A DNA stretch of 64,000 nt from Pomacea canaliculata (Eukaryota > Mollusca > Gastropoda > Architaenioglossa > Ampullariidae), in contig NC_037595.1 in NCBI RefSeq assembly GCF_003073045.1, positions 2,418,001 to 2,482,000 of the forward strand, given 5' to 3'. The notes beneath the pieces were generated by a model, which ran no database searches, was not told where the DNA came from, and saw only the letters and a list, made by a program, of their open reading frames with translations. Position 1 is the stretch's first letter; every line of letters starts with the position of its first letter. The position numbers and the translations under genes were made by a program. Below are positions 34,127-45,548 of the stretch, piece by piece.

Positions 34127-36795
34127 ACCTTTGAAGTCCAAACAAGTCCAACAAACACTATGCTAAAAACTTTATGATAACAAAACTTACATCATAGTCT
34201 TTTCTCGATCAACCTCACTGAACCGTTAAAGGTCACGGCGGGTTTCAGCGACATTTCGAGCAAGAAATCTTAGCTTCTTCCTGAATAATATTCCTCCGAT
34301 AAAATAGTAAATTATCAAAGATTTAATATTGTGCAACTTTGAACTGAGGAGGATTACTTCCATTAGAAAGATTCCAGCTGAAGATGCTACTGAAATCCTG
34401 TCACTTCCGGTGTATAGGAACTCTTCACTTAGCGACCACGTGGAGTTACCATCAGTTCTCTGACCAGTCAGTACCACAACTTTGGTCTAGAAAACGGCTG
34501 CATGGCAGATTTGTTTTATTTATTACAATACAGTATACAGTACACCGTTGTATAAACATGTAACAGTACATTAAACATGTTATAGCTGGTGCAAAGATAC
34601 CATTACAACTATAAAGAGAGGACACAAACCCCTTTAGAGTACAGTCTGCATAAACTGTGCGGCCCCATGCTCCCCTGGGGGTGATTGGGAACAAGAATAA
34701 AACATAAAATGTCGGTAAACCCCTTAACACTTATCCATCAATTTGTTTCTCGATCGAGTTGTTGGAAAGTCTGTGTTGTGTGGTGTCCTGTGCCGCACTT
34801 AGCAGGTTGTTATCAGGCCACTTTTCTCTTCTTCACAACAATTTTCTGCTGCACGAATTATTTTCACAACCCATCGCCGTCAATTTTATACTCTTTGTAT
34901 AATTGCCTCTGAGCTCATCAAATACAATATTGCTTGTTTTCTGATGTAGTGAAGTAGTTCTGGCTACATTTCTAGTCTGCTCTCTCTCACCCCACTCTCT
35001 CTCTCTCTCTCACCCTCTTTATCTCTCTTCAGTTTTCCGTTCTGTTGACAGTGGTCTTCTGTCTCGAGGTTTCTTCAAGTGTAATTTACAGATTCCGTTC
35101 TTTTTCCCACCATGGACCTAAGCTTTGGAATTGTTTGCTCTCCAATGGTAGTCATTCATTCCGTAAAATCTTCTAATGTAACTCAAAACTGAATTTTAAG
35201 TGCCACTTGTAAAGGTTTCCCAGTCTGGTATTGGTTTGTTTGAATGAGTACATACACCTGTCATGGCTGCTGGATGGTAGTGTGTTTGTTATCTTTGTCT
35301 TGCTTTATAAATGAATTTTTTGACTGAATGAGTTCGCCTAGTACCTGTTGAATGGGTCACTTCTAAATACTGACAATTATTGTCATCGTTGTGGGTGATG
35401 AGTACATACATATTGACTGAAGCATATTACTCGGCAGTGAATACATAACTGGGAATCAAAACAAGATACTACAGTTTATATTTGTATCAGTTGACTGTTG
35501 GGTAGCTTCCGTTTTAGTATGAAAATTTGATATATTCAATGATCAGTCGTGATACACTCTGTGATGTGAAGGATTTTTCACAAGGTGCAGCAAATAACAA
35601 TCTAGGTTAATTAAGGCCACAACTATAGGGAACAGTAACAGACGATAATGCGAGATGTCAGTTAATTTGACGATAAGCCAGAATGTCTAACAGTACTCAC
35701 GTGACACTAATGATGGCAGTTAACACTAAAATTTAAAATAGTCATCTTTTGCCGAAGTGTTAATTGGCAAACCAAACAGTTAAGAGATCACTTCACAATC
35801 AGTTTGTCTAGAATATTGAAGCTGTCTGTGCTTTAAAAATAGACATGCTGGCAGATGAAAAAATGTTTTCCCACCCATGAATGTAAAAATAATAGACCTC
35901 TAGACAATACTTGTGCCATATTTTAAAGAACAGAAGCATACCATAACCTGTTTGTAGACATATTGCTAGTTACGGGTTAGTGAGGTAGTAAGCAGTTAAA
36001 GTATTCATTCAGGCTATTCATTGAACATTAAAAAAAAAACCTGTAATGTTGAATTTTTAGTTTCATAGCTGACATACTAAATGACCAAGTATAATATCTA
36101 ATGATTAAAAATAAGGTGTCTACCACTTTGTGGAAAGACTTAAAATGTGAGGATGACCTCCTCGTCTAATCTTCTGATCCTTAACTATACAGCTGCCAAG
36201 AATAAATTTTCGTTTTTACAGTGCCACCAACTATATGAGGAGGACCGACTGTCCCACTTCATCATGAGCTTTTCGAATGATTTCAAAAATGTTCTTAAAA
36301 GAAGATTTAAGTAAAAAAGAAATCAAAACTTACAGAAGATATAAGTAAAAAAAAAAAAACTTACAACAGATGTTAAGTAAAAAGAAAATAGAAACTTACA
36401 GACGAAAAATCATCTCTAGAAGAGCAAAAATCTTTAGAAGGGGAATAATTTACGACAGACATTGAAAAGGGCCACAACTGATGCATCCCGGAAGTTACAA
36501 AGCGATATGTTCTAGAGAAATTTGAAAAGAAAATCTAGTATAGAAATATTAACGGTTTGAGTAATGTCCGATCCAACGTTTGAATTGTAAATAATTCGCA
36601 CTTTGAGATGGAGGCGACTTTTAATCAAAACAAATATCTGGCCATTTCAACTGTGACAAAGCTTTGTGTAATTATTATTTGAGCAACTCTTAAGTCACTA
36701 ATTTATAATAAAATATTATATTCTCTTTTTCCAAGATTCTCTGTTGTGCTCCCATGTCCATTTGACATGTAGTAAGAATAATCATTTCAAATACC
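34127..36795. other. Spacer between lectin array and GPCR duplication; no gene recognised
   Basis: AT-rich with short frames only. Around 35100-35200 a fragment reads like the eroded C-terminal end of a LINE (PPWT.ALELF-type, then FRK-like residues), too decayed to classify. No exon-like segments with splice signals were found. Confidence 0.35.
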
Positions 36796-37140
36796 TTGAT
36801 GAAGAACTTACTAATTATACTGTCTTTCCCGTTAGCTTGTCCTTCCTTCATCTCTTTCCCTCGTGTCAGACTGGAAAATTCGGCAGAAGATCCGGTTTCC
36901 TTTCCATGTCCTGAATTTTTTTGGCTTTGTCTTCAAACTGTGTTTACGTTCGAAGCTTTTAAATCCGGGTTTAAAACTCACCTCTTCAAGAATAATTTTG
37001 CACAGTCAAGCACTCTTCCAATCACTCCTCCTTTCGTCATCCATGTACTTAGTTCATGTTTTTGTCAGGGTGCTATCTGCTTGAGGAAGCTTATACTTCT
37101 TGTTAACTGTGGATGTCTGTAGTCTCTTGTAGCACATCAA
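36796..37140 (+). mobile_element. Eroded LINE-like 3' end in block A
   Basis: Encodes FEAFKSGFKTHLFKNNF, like the conserved FKSxLKTHLF ending common to CR1/L2/jockey-type LINE polymerases, within decayed frames. The equivalent of block B (about 41070-41120) encodes a similar FKSGLKTHLF stretch. A homologous but different family member lies at 58.6 kb. Confidence 0.4.
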
Positions 37141-37575
37141 GCCAGCATACACATGGAAAAATGCGTTTTAAAATTCTACTATTGCTATTAAGTACCTATC
37201 AGCTCATACACAGACTCTGCATACAGGTCACTCTGGACACTGAACATGCTTTCCTTCCTAGTCTCAACTGTATAAAAAGATTAACTTACAACAACGGCAA
37301 AATCTGGATCAATGGGGAAATTTTTGTTGATATTTAAAAAAAGCCATTTGCTACAAATCGCTTATCTTTTTTTTCGTCTTATATTGGATAGTAATTTTTT
37401 TTAATTTATTAACACATACGAATAAGAGGTAGAAGAGTAGAATTCTGGATGTTTGTTTAAATTGACGAAGTGCTTACAAAAGTTCAGACAAGCTTTTTCT
37501 TGGAAATAAAAAAAAAATCTTTGGAGGATGTTTCTCACGCCATTACCTCAAAAACAAAAGCTTCATGGGACATAA

Positions 37576-38634
37576 TTAAAATTTATGAGAAGAACTGCAA
37601 CTAGACCGAAGATGGGACTTGAACCGGGAGGATCGCGAGTAATAAATAAAGAAATTAATAGAGCTGTGAAAATAGACAAAATAATGAGCAATTAACTCCA
37701 GCACACGGTAGATGTTGGACTGACTTCCGGTAGGGGAGAAGTCAGGATAAAATATTCTAACTAAGGTGATGACGACCCATGGCACTTTGCTGACGATGAA
37801 GACGCACGAGACGAGGACAAGCATCTTGGTCAGCGCCACCTGCTGGCCCTGTGTGTCACTACTGGTGGAGCTGGTCTTCTCTCGCCACGACATGGCGGCT
37901 CTGAGTGTCACCACCGTGGTGGCCGTTGATCCCGACACAAGGACAAAGATGACAAGGGGAAAGACAATCAGCATGAGGGTGTCCTCTCCCTTGTCGTACA
38001 CAAGGAGAACTTCGCTCTTCTGCCAGGCAGCTGACGGCGCCACTGCCCACCTTGTCCCACCTGTGGTGTTGTCGTAAACAGCAAACACGTACCTCTTAAC
38101 AGGTGTAGTGACGAAGGCCAGCTGCATGCCGATGACAATGGTAGCCAAGAGGATGCCCATGGTTCTAGTGCTCATGAGGGTGTTAGCCCGCAGTGGAAAC
38201 ACAACACACAGACAGCGGTCTACAGCAATCAGGACACTGATACAGGTGGAGGCCTCTCGCAAGCCGTAATTAACCCCCATGGCATAATAATGAGTTTTTA
38301 TGTACACCTCCTCCCCTGCTATCGGCTCCAGTATTCTTATCCAGTATGCGAAAGTGAATGCCATAGAGTAAGCCAGGAATGCCATGTCCACTAGAGCCAG
38401 GGTAAAGAGACAGAGGTTCATGCGGTCTCTCACTCCCTGGCGTCTGAAGACCAGACAGCTGACCAAGTTTGTTGACACGCCCAGAGCAACTACTACAGGT
38501 TTCATCACAACATTGTAATAAAATACCGTGTTTAAATATGCATCGTAAGAAATTATATTGTCGGGGTTGTTCCAGGGTAATACTTCAGCCTTACTTTTCA
38601 AATTATCGTTGCTGGTATTGAGAGAGAGATTCAT
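37576..38634 (-). CDS. Class A GPCR, molluscan chemosensory-receptor-like, copy 3
   Basis: Single-exon receptor of 352 aa starting at the conserved MNLSL with an ACCATGA context. An in-frame ATG at 38712 would add 26 poorly conserved residues and is disfavoured. It has seven TM segments: TM1 VVVALGVSTNLVSCLVF, TM2 NLCLFTLALVDMAFLAYS, TM3 ending DRCLCVVFPLRA, TM4 GILLATIVIGMQLAFV, TM5 DTLMLIVFPLVIFVLV, TM6 LVLVSCVFIVSKVPWVV and TM7 HSSINFFIYYSRSSRFKS. Sequons NLS and NTS lie in the N-terminus and DNTTG in ECL2. TM3 position 3.25 is His and ECL2 has no Cys. From the top of TM3 to the start of TM7 it is almost identical to copy 4 (one difference in about 200 residues), while the N-terminal 120 residues differ at about 20 sites. 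Confidence 0.87.
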   Translation of the reverse strand: MNLSLNTSNDNLKSKAEVLPWNNPDNIISYDAYLNTVFYYNVVMKPVVVALGVSTNLVSCLVFRRQGVRDRMNLCLFTLALVDMAFLAYSMAFTFAYWIRILEPIAGEEVYIKTHYYAMGVNYGLREASTCISVLIAVDRCLCVVFPLRANTLMSTRTMGILLATIVIGMQLAFVTTPVKRYVFAVYDNTTGGTRWAVAPSAAWQKSEVLLVYDKGEDTLMLIVFPLVIFVLVSGSTATTVVTLRAAMSWREKTSSTSSDTQGQQVALTKMLVLVSCVFIVSKVPWVVITLVRIFYPDFSPTGSQSNIYRVLELIAHYFVYFHSSINFFIYYSRSSRFKSHLRSSCSSSHKF

Positions 38635-38715
38635 GGTCGTTATGATTGTTTTATATTTGTCAGCGTGTACTACCGACAATCCGTTTAAGGTTACTTCTGA
38701 ATACCAAACCATCAA

Positions 38716-40670
38716 TCTGATTTTGGCACTGGAAGTCGCAGTCTGTACCTCGATAGCTATGTCCTCTGTCTTTTGGGGTCACATTTGCTGTTCTGCGTGC
38801 TTGGTCAGATTTCAACCTGTGTATACAGCTTATTCATTTGAAGACTGTCTCTTCGATGATGAAAGTATAGACGAAACATCTAAGGTAAAGGAGAGATGAT
38901 GTCGGTCCTGGCGTGTAACACCTGGAACATTCAAGAATGATCATGCTTTATGATTGCACTGGTTCTGCAGCCTCGAATAGTCACAGTTCCGAAGTTTTGT
39001 CATGTTTGTGATAACCAAAGTATTGTTGTGACTATGGTAACCAAAGTATTATTGCGATTGTGGTAGAAGACTTATACTTGCATGCCAAGTTTCAAATACT
39101 TCTGTTAAGTATTAGTTATAGAATAAAAAAAAAAAAGTCGATTGTAACTGTCCCATTCAGAAAATTTTTGAAGTTATCACTGCTGTGTTTTAAAAGCCTA
39201 AAAATAAAACAAAGAAGAAAAAGATGAACAGAAAGATCAAATCATGGTACGAACCAAATTTGTTTGTAAATTAAAAGTTTTTAATAAACTGACCTGGAGA
39301 AGACTAGTCCTGGGATGTCATCAGCGCTGCACTTGAGGCAAGAAACATCACAATTCAGATTTCTTCAGCTTTTATACTAAAGTTCGATAGTCTTTGGACC
39401 AATTATTTTTAAATGAAAATAACTCCATTGACAATTCTAACTATTAAAATTGAAAACATACATTTTATGACATTAATGAGACTTAAGTTTCAGATTTTAG
39501 AAAACTCGATAAATTTACATACTTTTCTTCTAAGTAAAATTTCAGATTGTTGGCATGGATGCAGGTATAATTACATCGATTGGCCTTTTTTCCACCCATG
39601 TTATTAGTTCTAATATTTTAAAATGTTGAATTGTATCCCCTTCAGTTTTGTTTGAAACACAGAAGAGCAGGTTAAACACTTTTACAATATTTACCATCAT
39701 TTCATCTTTCTTGGGGTAATTGCTGGCAAATTATCTATTTCAGAAATAGCACAAGTTTGCGAAGAACAATTCTTCTATATCTAACAAACGATCAAGTTTC
39801 TTTTTTATTTACATTTTTTTATTTATTTTTTAGGTTGGTGGGATTTTCTTTTCAAGTACTTGCTTTGTTCTGTCTCAGACGAATCATAATAGTGATTTCA
39901 ACTTTTTTTGAGCGTTGACAGAAAACGTAACTAAAGGTAATCGAACACAGCATTCCCACTCGTACATTATTTACAAGGGAACAGTGGGAGCATTTTAGTT
40001 CATTTTTCCAGGTGTCTTATTGTTAATAAAATATAAACACATTTAAATGCGCATTTCTCTAAGATAAACTCCTGTATTTTTTTTCTTTTTTAGAGATGGC
40101 TAATTTCCAGCATTACATTTGTATTTTTTAGCTACAACTGACTGCTGAAAATTTTTTTTTTACCATTAATTTGATACCTGTTTATCTATGTAAAAACTTA
40201 TTCTTCTTCACGTAGCTGCATGCAAAATTTACTACTTACCTGGTGATGCTCGTACGTGTTCCTGTTAATGCTCCTCATACGCTTGTCCCCTTCAATTGTT
40301 TGTAGCTGTTTCGAGCATATACATTACTGTTGTCCTCAAACTGTCAGTTGTTTTTAACAGAATGTTTGATAAGGAGACGACTGATGATGTGTTTGTGATT
40401 CTTACTTGTAGACAAGACCGGTGTAGACAGCTCGATGTTGTATATCCGATGCTTGATCTTTGTTTCAACTTTTTACCAGCTTTACCTACTTTTAAAAGTA
40501 TATGAGCTGGCAAAAAAATTATGTTACTTTGGTATTCTGTATTTCTGGAATGCTGTGCTTGTGCCAGGTTTTCGGTAACCCTCAGTAGGCATTGAGTTGT
40601 TATTTGCAAAACTTTTGAATTGTTCATGTTAACATACCAGTGAGTGTGGTTTAATGTGAAGACAACTTTG
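38716..40670. other. Upstream flank of GPCR 3; no gene recognised
   Basis: The part to about 39960 is duplicated upstream of GPCR 4. The rest is AT-rich with T-homopolymers and short frames, and nothing in it looks coding. Confidence 0.45.
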
Positions 40671-41189
40671 ATGAAGATGCATACCTTGATAAAGAATTTA
40701 CGGTACGTCCGATATACTCAGTCTCTTCCATCTGCTTGTCCTTCACTTATTTTCTGTCCATCGTGTCAGACGAGACAATTCGGCAGAAGTTTTGTTTCCT
40801 TCCTATGTATGGCATTCTGTTCCCTTTGACCATCATTGTGTTCCCGAAGCTTTTAACTCTTAGAGCACGATAATCCACGAAGAGATGCGATTTTCATTAC
40901 TTTTACTGCAAAGTTCAAGTTTTCTCCTTTCCCAAAATTATAGGTTTCTTGGTTTAATATTTACCTGAAAGAAGCAATAATAAAAACATCACCCATTGTC
41001 GTTTTCGCAGTTGTAAGTTATTATAATAACCAGTCTTTGTAATACTTATACTTCTATGTAGTACTATAAGGTTTAAATCTGGTCTCAAAACTCACCTCTT
41101 TAGGAAATATCTGGCATGACCAAGAGCACTGTTCCAATCACTTCTCATTTCGTCGTCCATGCTCTTAGTTCGTGTTTTTGTCAGGGTGT

Positions 41190-41870
41190 CATCTGTCGTG
41201 TTATACAATCGGGTGTCATGGGCTCACTCTCACAAACATGCTAACAGTCAAACAAGTCCGACAAACACTCAAACGGCCGATACGAGTGACGAAACCAATC
41301 GCTCCTCAGTGAACAAATACACACACAGGTCAGGACAGTACAAAATACAAGTTTATTCACGGTCAATAACGTAACCGACCAACAACCCAAAGGAAAGAAA
41401 AAAGGAGACCCCGAAAATGCAACACAAACAAGCAGACCAATAATAAAAACATAAAGCCAGCGGGCACCAGCATAAGCTGAGAGCCGCACAGTGATGCAGC
41501 TACACGAAACAAAGCATCCCTCTGATATCAGGACCCCACACGTACCCTTCTCCCCGACCCCCACCCGCCAAACACTACCCGGGGTCAGCACGCCGCGACT
41601 GAAACACCTAATGATGTAAACAAGAGAGGTTAAGGGCTAAGCACGGACAGGTAAACTCTAACGGGGGATATAGGAGAAAGGGGCATTCAGCCTGTGTTCT
41701 TGATGACACAGGTGTGGCGCTCGTCACCCGCTGTCTCCACAGACTCACTTCACCCAGGCGCTAGTCCTCCGGAATCTTCCGGCGAAAGCTCGGGAACGGG
41801 CCTCCACGTGCCCAGACTCAGGAACACCCGAAAGGCCCTCTTCTCCCTCCAGTCCCCTGGTACCCTGACC
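41190..41870 (-). mobile_element. GC-rich insertion in block B, possible solo LTR-like remnant
   Basis: This stretch breaks the alignment between blocks A and B and is much more GC- and CpG-rich than its surroundings. On minus it has an AATAAA signal (41352-41357) with TTGTATTTTGTAC following, and it ends near TGTATAACA, an arrangement like the regulatory part of a long terminal repeat. No internal genes accompany it. The family is not assigned and the ends are approximate. Confidence 0.35.
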
Positions 41871-42149
41871 TGTGTCTGTAGTCTCTTGTATGCAGCACAT
41901 CAAGCTCGCGTACACACGGGAAAATATGCTCTAGTCTAACATTATCTTATCATTACCTATCAGTTCATACACAGACTCTGAACACTGATCATGCTTTCTT
42001 TGCTAGTCTCAACTTGGTCGAAAGATTAATTTAAAAATATGAATCAACGGTGAAAGTTTTGTCACGGAGTTTGTTTTGGTTTTTGTTGTTGTTTTGTCAC
42101 TACTTACAACAATCATTTGCTAAAGACACAGTTAAAGAACTCGCTTATG

Positions 42150-44290
42150 ATTGTTTTGGACTAATTTTGAACAGTTTATTTGATTGTTAATTTAAAAGAC
42201 CAAACACCATTCAAGCAAATTATTTTTCGTTTGTATATGATATTGCTAATTTCTCATACCATTTGTATTGCCCTTGAAAGAAACTTCAAATACTGCTTTT
42301 GTTTCACGTGTAACGCTATTGGTTGCCATGGAAATGGCGCCCAAACAAACATTTATAAAAGCTTATCTCCTTAATTTTGTAGACCTCAATTTTTTTATTT
42401 TATTTATTTTTTTTTTTTGAAAGGGCAAAGTAAAGGAAAGATCTACAATTTAGCTTAGGGAAATCAGTAAAATCAAATTAATTATTTTTGTCGTAAAACT
42501 GTGTTTACAATAAAAAAAAATATTGAAAGCAGCGTAACTACTAAACTACTAATTTTTAAGGAAAAAAACCAACATTAAAATGTTTCATTACTTATCAAGA
42601 ATGACAGTCAAAATTTATGGCTGTATCACATGTTAATATAAAGTTGTAAGGTTCAAACTGTAACAAAAACAAAAATCTGAGAAAACGAGAAAAGAAAAAG
42701 TAAAAGCTTAGTAACTTTGTTTTATCTCAGCCTTTTTGTATAATTTAGATGTTTAATAGAAATTATGACCATCATTTAATCTTTTCATACATGCAAAATT
42801 GCTTATTTCACAAAACTCCATTTAGATGCTGTTGTGTATCCAACTGTTGATTAGGCTGCAAAAAAGTAATTTAAAAATGATGATTGCAAATATTTAGCTG
42901 CACAGTTATGGGTTGAGTTCATTATCTAGAGGCTCAGTGTCCACTAGCTTCATGGGTCTTGGCATCTCTGATCTCTAGGATGATGGCACGAACATCAACA
43001 TATAATTCTTTTATTAAGAAAATTAGTTCAAAAGCTTCTTCTTTAATAAAGACACAAACTGGACCAAGTCTTTAGGGAGCATAACCTGTTCATGGCATCT
43101 AAGTCTACACCTTTGAGTGCACTAGCATTTTGAGAAGCTAGTCATATTCTATCATTCATTATTCCAGGATTATTTTATGAATTATCTTTGCATGATTTTT
43201 GATGGCTAGATGGATGATTTTTGAGGCTAGATGGTTCCTTATTTTCTGTCAAAGATTTCTGGGAAAAGCACCAGCTGTCTGGCCTTCTAGGAGGCTGACA
43301 ATGTTGTGGTCTCTAGACACTGATTGGCTACAAGCTTGACCAGATAGCATTCGTCACTTTATTAGGAATATTATATAAATTCACTCCAATATCCATGGTT
43401 GATCAAACTTCATTGCTAGAACTATACGGAGATTTCTTCTCTCTGTTATTTCATAAGCTGATAATAAAGCCAGTATAGTGTTTGCAAATTTATGTGAATG
43501 ATAATATTGTGACAAAATTTTAAAATACAAACGGCCCGTTAAAAAATCTGTGCGAATGTTGAAGTAAGTCCTGCTGCCTTACATTCCAGACAAAGTAGTC
43601 AAATATGAATTATTGCAAGTTCACTCAAATTTGTAAATGTTCACATCTAGTCCTGATTATTACTGAGATCAACAGCAGAATTCAAGGCTTATATTTTTTT
43701 CTCTCTCTCTCGAGAAGCTTACCACATGATCAATGGTGATCTCGATCGCAGAATTATGTGCACTAATTAGTTACATTTTGTAATTATGCTGCTACGACGG
43801 TTTTAGAATGCTATCGCCGTTTGTTTGTTTGTTTGTTTTTATTTTTGCACGTGGTATTTTGAGAAGAAATGAGCGTCTGACTGGCACAGTGAGCATTAAA
43901 TATGTAGCGTTAATATCTCTGACAGAAAATATCCTCGTACTAACTTTAAGTTAAATCAACATTTGCTTACATCCTCAGCTACAGGTACAGTTGGATTGTG
44001 GGAAACCCGATAACTTCCGAAGTGTAATCGCGTGAACTCTAATGCGGTCAAGGACGGCGTTGATGAATTCTGATTGGGCATATGCAAAGTGCGTTTATAA
44101 AATGTCCATATTAGGAATTTTCCGACACTTTGTCATGTCTAGAAAAGAGCGGGGATTGCAGTGTGGAAACTTCTATTGGCCTTAGCCTGGATTTTGAAAA
44201 GCGAAAACCCTAACACTTTGATAGCACTTTGATACTGGATAGAACATATGTTGAGCATTCATATATATAGCATGCCATAAGCTCAAAATA
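42150..44290. other. AT-rich segment unique to block B, no gene recognised
   Basis: No open frame of note. It contains poly(A/T) tracts, CTCTCTCT at about 43700 and a short (TTTG)n at about 43820. Absent from block A. Confidence 0.4.
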
Positions 44291-44459
44291 ACTATAAATT
44301 AACTTTTTCGTCAAATTTGGGGGCAGTGTTTAACTTACGAAATATAAGAGGTAGAAAGCTTTGTTCTTTAAATTGACGTGTTTACAAACGTTCAGACAAG
44401 CTTTTTCTTGAAAATTAGGCAAGAAATATGTGAGGATGTTTAATTCTCAGGCCCTTACC

Positions 44460-45548
44460 TTAGAAACACAAATGTTTCATAGGGCGTAATGGAAGCTTGT
44501 GAGAAGAACCACAACAAGCGCGCAGATGAGACTTGAACCGGGAGGATCGCGAGTAATAAATAAAGAAATTAATAGAGCTGTGAAAATAGACAAAATAATG
44601 AGCGGTTAACTCTAGCACCAGGTACATGTTAGACTGACTTCCGGTAGGGGAGAAGTCAGGGTAAAAAATTCTAACTAAGGTGATGACGACCCACGGCACT
44701 TTGCTGACGATGAAGACGCACGAGACGAGGACAAGCATCTTGGTCAGCGCCACCTGCTGGCCCTGTGAGTCACTACTGGTGGAGCTGGTCTTCTCTCGCC
44801 ACGACATGGCGGCTCTCAGTGTCACCACCGTGGTGGCCGTTGATCCCGACACAAGGACAAAGATGACAAGGGGAAAGACAATCAGCATGAGGGTGTCCTC
44901 TCCCTTGTCGTACACAAGGAGAACTTCGCTCTTCTGCCAGGCAGCTGACGGCGCCACTGCCCACCTTGTCCCACCTGTGGTGTTGTCGTAAACAGCAAAC
45001 ACGTATCTCTTAACAGGTGTAGTGACGAAGGCCAGCTGCATGCCGATGACAATGGTAGCCAAGAGGATGCCCATGGTTCTAGTGCTCATGAGGGTGTTAG
45101 CCCGCAGTGGAAACACAACACACAGACAGCGGTCTACAGCAATCAGGACACTGATACAGGTGGAGGCCTCTCGCAAGCCGTAATTAACTCCCATGGCATA
45201 ATAAAGAGTCTTTACAAATAGCTCCTCCCCTGCTTTCGGTTCCAACATTCTTATCCAAAAGGTCAAAGAAAATGCCATAGAGTAAATGAGGTAAGTCATG
45301 TCTACTAGAGCCAGGGTAAAGAGACAGAGGTTCATGCGGTCTCTCACTCCCTGGCGTCTGAAGACCAGACAGCTGACCATGTTTGTTGACACTCCCAGAG
45401 CAACTACTAGAGGCTTCATCACAACATTATAATAAGTTGCCACTTTTACATATGCATCATAAGAAATGATGTTGTCGGGATTGTTCCAAGGCAAGACATC
45501 AGTCTTACTTTTCAAAATATCGTTGCTGGTATTGAGAGAGAGATTCAT
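44460..45548 (-). CDS. Class A GPCR, molluscan chemosensory-receptor-like, copy 4
   Basis: Single-exon receptor of 362 aa starting at the conserved MNLSL; the frame runs upstream only to a TTG. It has the same seven-TM layout as copy 3, with DRCLCVVFPL at TM3, VSKVPWVV at TM6 and NFFIYYSRSSRF at TM7. The N-terminus keeps NLS and NTS sequons and LPWNNPDN. Against copy 3, differences cluster in the N-terminus, TM2-ECL1 (DMTYLIYSMAFSLTFW versus DMAFLAYSMAFTFAYW; EELFVKTL versus EEVYIKTH), the start of TM7 and the C-tail (10 residues longer). It lacks the TM3-ECL2 cysteines like its paralogs. Ligand unknown. Confidence 0.87.
   Translation of the reverse strand: MNLSLNTSNDILKSKTDVLPWNNPDNIISYDAYVKVATYYNVVMKPLVVALGVSTNMVSCLVFRRQGVRDRMNLCLFTLALVDMTYLIYSMAFSLTFWIRMLEPKAGEELFVKTLYYAMGVNYGLREASTCISVLIAVDRCLCVVFPLRANTLMSTRTMGILLATIVIGMQLAFVTTPVKRYVFAVYDNTTGGTRWAVAPSAAWQKSEVLLVYDKGEDTLMLIVFPLVIFVLVSGSTATTVVTLRAAMSWREKTSSTSSDSQGQQVALTKMLVLVSCVFIVSKVPWVVITLVRIFYPDFSPTGSQSNMYLVLELTAHYFVYFHSSINFFIYYSRSSRFKSHLRACCGSSHKLPLRPMKHLCF

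Larger units (their letters stand above)
36796..39960. repeat. Segmental duplication, block A (contains GPCR copy 3)
   Basis: Alignable by eye with block B. Matches are the GATGAAGA..CTTGTCCTTC segment at 36800-37140, the GPCR and its 3' flank at 37420-38640, and the distal flank at 39310-39960 (for example AATTGCTGGCAAATTATCT and AAGGTAATCGAACACA). Flank identity is clearly lower than in the central GPCR coding region. Confidence 0.75.

Noticed and set aside
37766-38077. 103-codon plus-strand frames opposite GPCR 3 and 4 (also 44680-44991)
   Set aside because: Antisense shadows of the conserved receptor coding sequence.
38635-38712. Upstream ATG of GPCR 3
   Set aside because: It would add 26 residues not found in the sister genes, and the later ATG has the better context and aligns with MNLSL.
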